This document shows positions 3,279-6,007 of a stretch of DNA of 6,007 nt, piece by piece (position 1 is the stretch's first letter; the number at the start of each line of letters is the position of its first letter). This DNA comes from Actinomycetota bacterium (GTDB taxonomy: Bacteria > Actinomycetota > Actinomycetes > S36-B12): NCBI GenBank assembly GCA_947499275.1, contig CANMNM010000096.1, forward strand, positions 1-6,007, read 5' to 3'. The position numbers were made by a program, and so were the translations under genes. The notes under the pieces are model-generated. The model saw nothing but the letters and a program-made list of their open reading frames with translations. It did no database searches and was not told the origin of the DNA.

Positions 3279-6007
3279 GTGCATCTAAAATCTCTCACCT
3301 TAAAGGGATTCAAGTCCTTTGCGTCGTCGACGTCACTTCAATTTGAGCCCGGAGTTACGTGTGTTGTGGGCCCCAATGGTTCAGGTAAATCAAATGTGGT
3401 GGACGCGCTCGCGTGGGTGATGGGCGAGCAAGGAGCAAAATCTTTGCGCGGCGGCAAGATGGAAGACGTAATTTTCTCCGGGACTTCAGGTCGGGCTCCA
3501 TTAGGCCGCGCAGAAGTATCGCTCACCATTGACAACTCTGACGGGGCACTGCCGATTGAATTCGCCGAAGTAACGATTTCGAGAACACTGTTCCGCAACG
3601 GTGGTTCGGAATACGCAATCAATGGTGAGCAGTGCCGGTTGCTTGACGTTCAGGAGTTACTCAGCGATTCCGGGATTGGTCGCGAGATGCATGTCATTGT
3701 TGGTCAGGGTCAACTTGATTCAATCTTGCATGCAACCCCTGAGGATCGTCGCGGCTTTATCGAAGAGGCTGCAGGTGTCTTGAAGCACCGCAAGCGCAAG
3801 GAGAAAGCCCTTCGCAAGCTTGACTCAATGGCGGCTAATCTCACCCGCCTCAATGATTTAACCGCTGAACTACGTCGCGCACTTAAACCACTTGGTCGAC
3901 AGGCTGAAGTTGCTCGGCGGGCAACCGTGATTCAAAGTGATGTCCGCGATTCACGTCTTCGCCTCATGGCCAACGATCTATCGGACCTGCGTGTTGCTTT
4001 GGAAGCCGAGGTTGCAGACGAAAGTGCCTTACGCGAAAAGCAGGCTGAAGTAGAGGCAAAAATCGCGATCCTTCGCGAACGCGAGAACCATGCGGAGTCA
4101 CTTGAACGTGAGCTAGGACCAGAGCTAGCAAAGAGCCAAGAAACATGGTTTGCGCTAAGTAGTCTTCGCGAGCGGTATCTCGGGTTAGTGCAATTAGGTG
4201 TTGAGAAGGTCCGAAACCTTGCACCCGAACCTGAAGAAGAGAAATCAGGGCGCGAGCCTGAAGCGCTGGAGGCGGAGGCTCGCTCCTTGCGTAGCCAGGA
4301 GTTTGAATTAACTCGCCAAGTTGAATCATTGAGCCAGGGCTTGGCTGAGGCAGAAAGTGCCGAGCAGGGCGCCATTAGGGATCTGAGCCAGGAAGCATTA
4401 CGGGTTGCCAACATTGAGAGCGCCCAGATAGCCCATCGTAAAAAAGTTGATGATCTAACAGCATCAAAGAACAACATCAGCGCGCGTCTGGAAACCCGGG
4501 AAATAGAGCTGACACGTCTCGCTGCCCAAATTGGCGAGGCCAAGGAACGAAGTCAAGCGGCCCAAGCGCAATTCCAAGAAGTTGAAGTGTCCGTGATTTC
4601 ACACGGGGCAGGGGAAGAAGGGCTGGACTCCGAGCACGAAATCTCACAGGATTTGCTCGCGCGCGCAGACACCAAAGTTCGCGAATTACTGAGCGAAGAA
4701 GCCCGACTTGATCGTGAAAAAGCTGCATCTACCGCGCGACGTGATGCACTTGCTCTAGGTCTTGAACGAAAAGATGGATCGGCAGCCCTGGTTGATTCCG
4801 GCCTTGAGGGATACATCGGAACCTTGAGTTCTTTGATTCATGTTGAACAAGGTTATGAAGCCGCAGTTGCTAGCGCACTAGGAAATTTGTCCTCTGCGGT
4901 TGTCGTATCAAATATCGACCTAGCCATGGACGCGCTCGTGTTTTTGAAAAATGAAGAAGCAGGTAGATCCAATGTGTTGGTCGCCGAGTTCCCGGCTGAA
5001 CCGGTTCATCATGCGGGCTCAGCACCCGCCGGCAGATGGTTGATGGATTGTGTTCAAATTGACCCAATTGTGTCATCGCAAGTTCGGGCCCTTCTCAACC
5101 GTTTCGTAGTTGTTGATTCCCTGGACGAAATGCGTGAGAGCGCCCGAGCGAGCCTCGGAGTTTCTTTGGTAAGTCGTCAAGGAGATTCCATTGATGCAGG
5201 AATAATCGAAGGCGGATCAACGAATAGTCCCAGCCTGCTGGAAGTCCAAGCAGCTTTTGATCAGTCAGAAACCACACTTTCACAAATTGAACAGGAATTA
5301 CAAAGAATTGTTTTCGAATTGGCAGCTGCCAAAAACGAACAAGAAATCGCGGTTAAACGAGTTGAATCAGCGCTCTCACTACTTCATGAATCCGACGCAG
5401 AGCTCGCTGCAATAGCCGAAAAACTTGGTGCCCTAGGGCAGCTTTCCCGAAATGCATTGTCCGAGGCCGAGCGGCTTGAAGCGGCCATGTTGAGTACCCA
5501 AGCAGCGGATGAGCGGGATCGAGAATTACTGGCCGGTCTGGCTGCGCAGTGGGAAACCTTGCAGGGCTTGGACGTACCCAACGTGGGTGAGGACCAAAGG
5601 GAGACCTTGGAACAGGCTTTAGCCCAAGCACGAGCACACGTCGTCGATTCGAGGCTTGCGGTGCGCACGGCAGAAGAGCGGGTTCGGGCGATAGGAGAGC
5701 GCGCTGTCGCCCTTGAAAGAGATGCCCAAAGTGAACGCAGCGCTCGGATTGCGGCAATAGAGCGTCGTGAACGCCGAGCATCGTCTTTGATTGTTGCTCA
5801 AGCGCTGCTCACGGGTGCCAAGGTGGCGTTGACCTACACCGAAACGTCAGTGGCACTTGCCCAAAGATCACGGACGCATGCCGAAGTGTTGAAAAAGGAA
5901 CGTGACGCCGAGTTAGTGTTCGTTCGCGGGGAAGTACGAACTTTGGTGGACGTACTGGAAAATTTGAAGGACAGTGTGCATCGAGATGAAGTTGCTAGAG
6001 CAGAGCA
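3279..6007 (+). CDS. smc: Chromosome segregation/condensation ATPase SMC, N-terminal 909 residues (3' end outside window)
   Basis: SMC is the DNA-loop-extruding ATPase that, with ScpA and ScpB, compacts and separates chromosomes. The N-terminal head starts MHLKSLTLKGFKSFA and carries the Walker A motif GPNGSGKS (31-38), the arginine-finger region SLRGGKM (R57) and the Q-loop region VGQGQLD (141-147). The N-terminal coiled-coil arm runs from about 165 to 505, the hinge from about 505 to 650 (EGYIGTL near 510; GIIEGGS near 641-647), and the returning arm from about 650 to the window edge. The signature motif, Walker B and C-terminal head are missing; homologues have roughly 1,200 residues. The start is GTG 3279: an in-frame TAA at 3270-3272 rules out earlier starts, and the product matches the family N-terminus. 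The nearest ribosome-binding candidate, AGGA at 3262-3265, is 13 bases away, which is long. I read the frame to the window end without a stop or shift. Confidence 0.97.
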   Translation, partial: MHLKSLTLKGFKSFASSTSLQFEPGVTCVVGPNGSGKSNVVDALAWVMGEQGAKSLRGGKMEDVIFSGTSGRAPLGRAEVSLTIDNSDGALPIEFAEVTISRTLFRNGGSEYAINGEQCRLLDVQELLSDSGIGREMHVIVGQGQLDSILHATPEDRRGFIEEAAGVLKHRKRKEKALRKLDSMAANLTRLNDLTAELRRALKPLGRQAEVARRATVIQSDVRDSRLRLMANDLSDLRVALEAEVADESALREKQAEVEAKIAILRERENHAESLERELGPELAKSQETWFALSSLRERYLGLVQLGVEKVRNLAPEPEEEKSGREPEALEAEARSLRSQEFELTRQVESLSQGLAEAESAEQGAIRDLSQEALRVANIESAQIAHRKKVDDLTASKNNISARLETREIELTRLAAQIGEAKERSQAAQAQFQEVEVSVISHGAGEEGLDSEHEISQDLLARADTKVRELLSEEARLDREKAASTARRDALALGLERKDGSAALVDSGLEGYIGTLSSLIHVEQGYEAAVASALGNLSSAVVVSNIDLAMDALVFLKNEEAGRSNVLVAEFPAEPVHHAGSAPAGRWLMDCVQIDPIVSSQVRALLNRFVVVDSLDEMRESARASLGVSLVSRQGDSIDAGIIEGGSTNSPSLLEVQAAFDQSETTLSQIEQELQRIVFELAAAKNEQEIAVKRVESALSLLHESDAELAAIAEKLGALGQLSRNALSEAERLEAAMLSTQAADERDRELLAGLAAQWETLQGLDVPNVGEDQRETLEQALAQARAHVVDSRLAVRTAEERVRAIGERAVALERDAQSERSARIAAIERRERRASSLIVAQALLTGAKVALTYTETSVALAQRSRTHAEVLKKERDAELVFVRGEVRTLVDVLENLKDSVHRDEVARAE

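Noticed and set aside
3932..4543. Long reverse-strand ORF of 203 codons opposite smc
   Set aside because: It lies wholly inside the smc coiled-coil region. Its product is a Ser/Arg/Ala-rich low-complexity sequence expected from reading Glu/Arg/Leu-rich codons backwards, with no recognisable domain.
5353..5781. Reverse-strand ORF of 142 codons opposite smc
   Set aside because: It is also a shadow of the smc coiled coil. It is rich in Pro, Arg and Leu without a motif, and other reverse ORFs overlap it in different frames.
1..6007. Undescribed system, mobile element, defence genes or CRISPR array
   Set aside because: I saw no transposase, integrase, phage, defence or toxin gene and no regularly spaced repeats. 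Every coding stretch belongs to a recognised core family in its usual order.

Overview
The window is a stretch of conserved actinobacterial housekeeping chromosome. All seven genes lie on the + strand, in the order coaD (3' end only), a DivIVA/SepIVA-like coiled-coil gene, a DUF177 (YceD) gene, rpmF, rnc, mutM and smc (5' part only). From memory, this order is typical of Actinomycetota. The L32 N-terminus and the SASCIVNR and RGRERL blocks of the coiled-coil protein also point to that phylum. By eye the base composition is balanced rather than strongly GC-rich, which suggests a moderate-GC lineage, but I cannot name a genus.

Positions 1-192 hold the last 63 codons of CoaD (coenzyme A synthesis). 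A short gap with a possible -10 element leads to a 169-residue coiled-coil protein (242-751) that probably acts in septation or polar growth. The DUF177 gene (757-1344) follows almost without a gap and is paired with rpmF (1412-1585), the usual YceD-L32 partnership linked to the large ribosomal subunit and 23S rRNA. rnc (1631-2344), encoding the RNase III that processes rRNA precursors, overlaps mutM (2328-3176), encoding the 8-oxoguanine glycosylase. After the largest gap in the window (3177-3278) comes smc (3279-6007), the chromosome condensation ATPase. It is open to the window edge and lacks its C-terminal head.

The genes fall into three themes: ribosome production (DUF177, rpmF, rnc), genome upkeep (mutM, smc) and cell division (the coiled-coil gene). 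The tight spacing and overlaps from 242 to 3176 suggest one or a few shared transcripts. smc has enough upstream DNA for its own control.

I found no mobile element, CRISPR array, tRNA, rRNA or toxin-antitoxin pair, and no sign of an undescribed system. The points worth a second look are small: several non-ATG starts, a 17-base rnc/mutM overlap with no visible mutM ribosome-binding site, a perfect palindrome before rpmF, two tiny overlapping ORFs just ahead of smc, the absence of acyP between mutM and smc, and interruptions in the SMC coiled coil.
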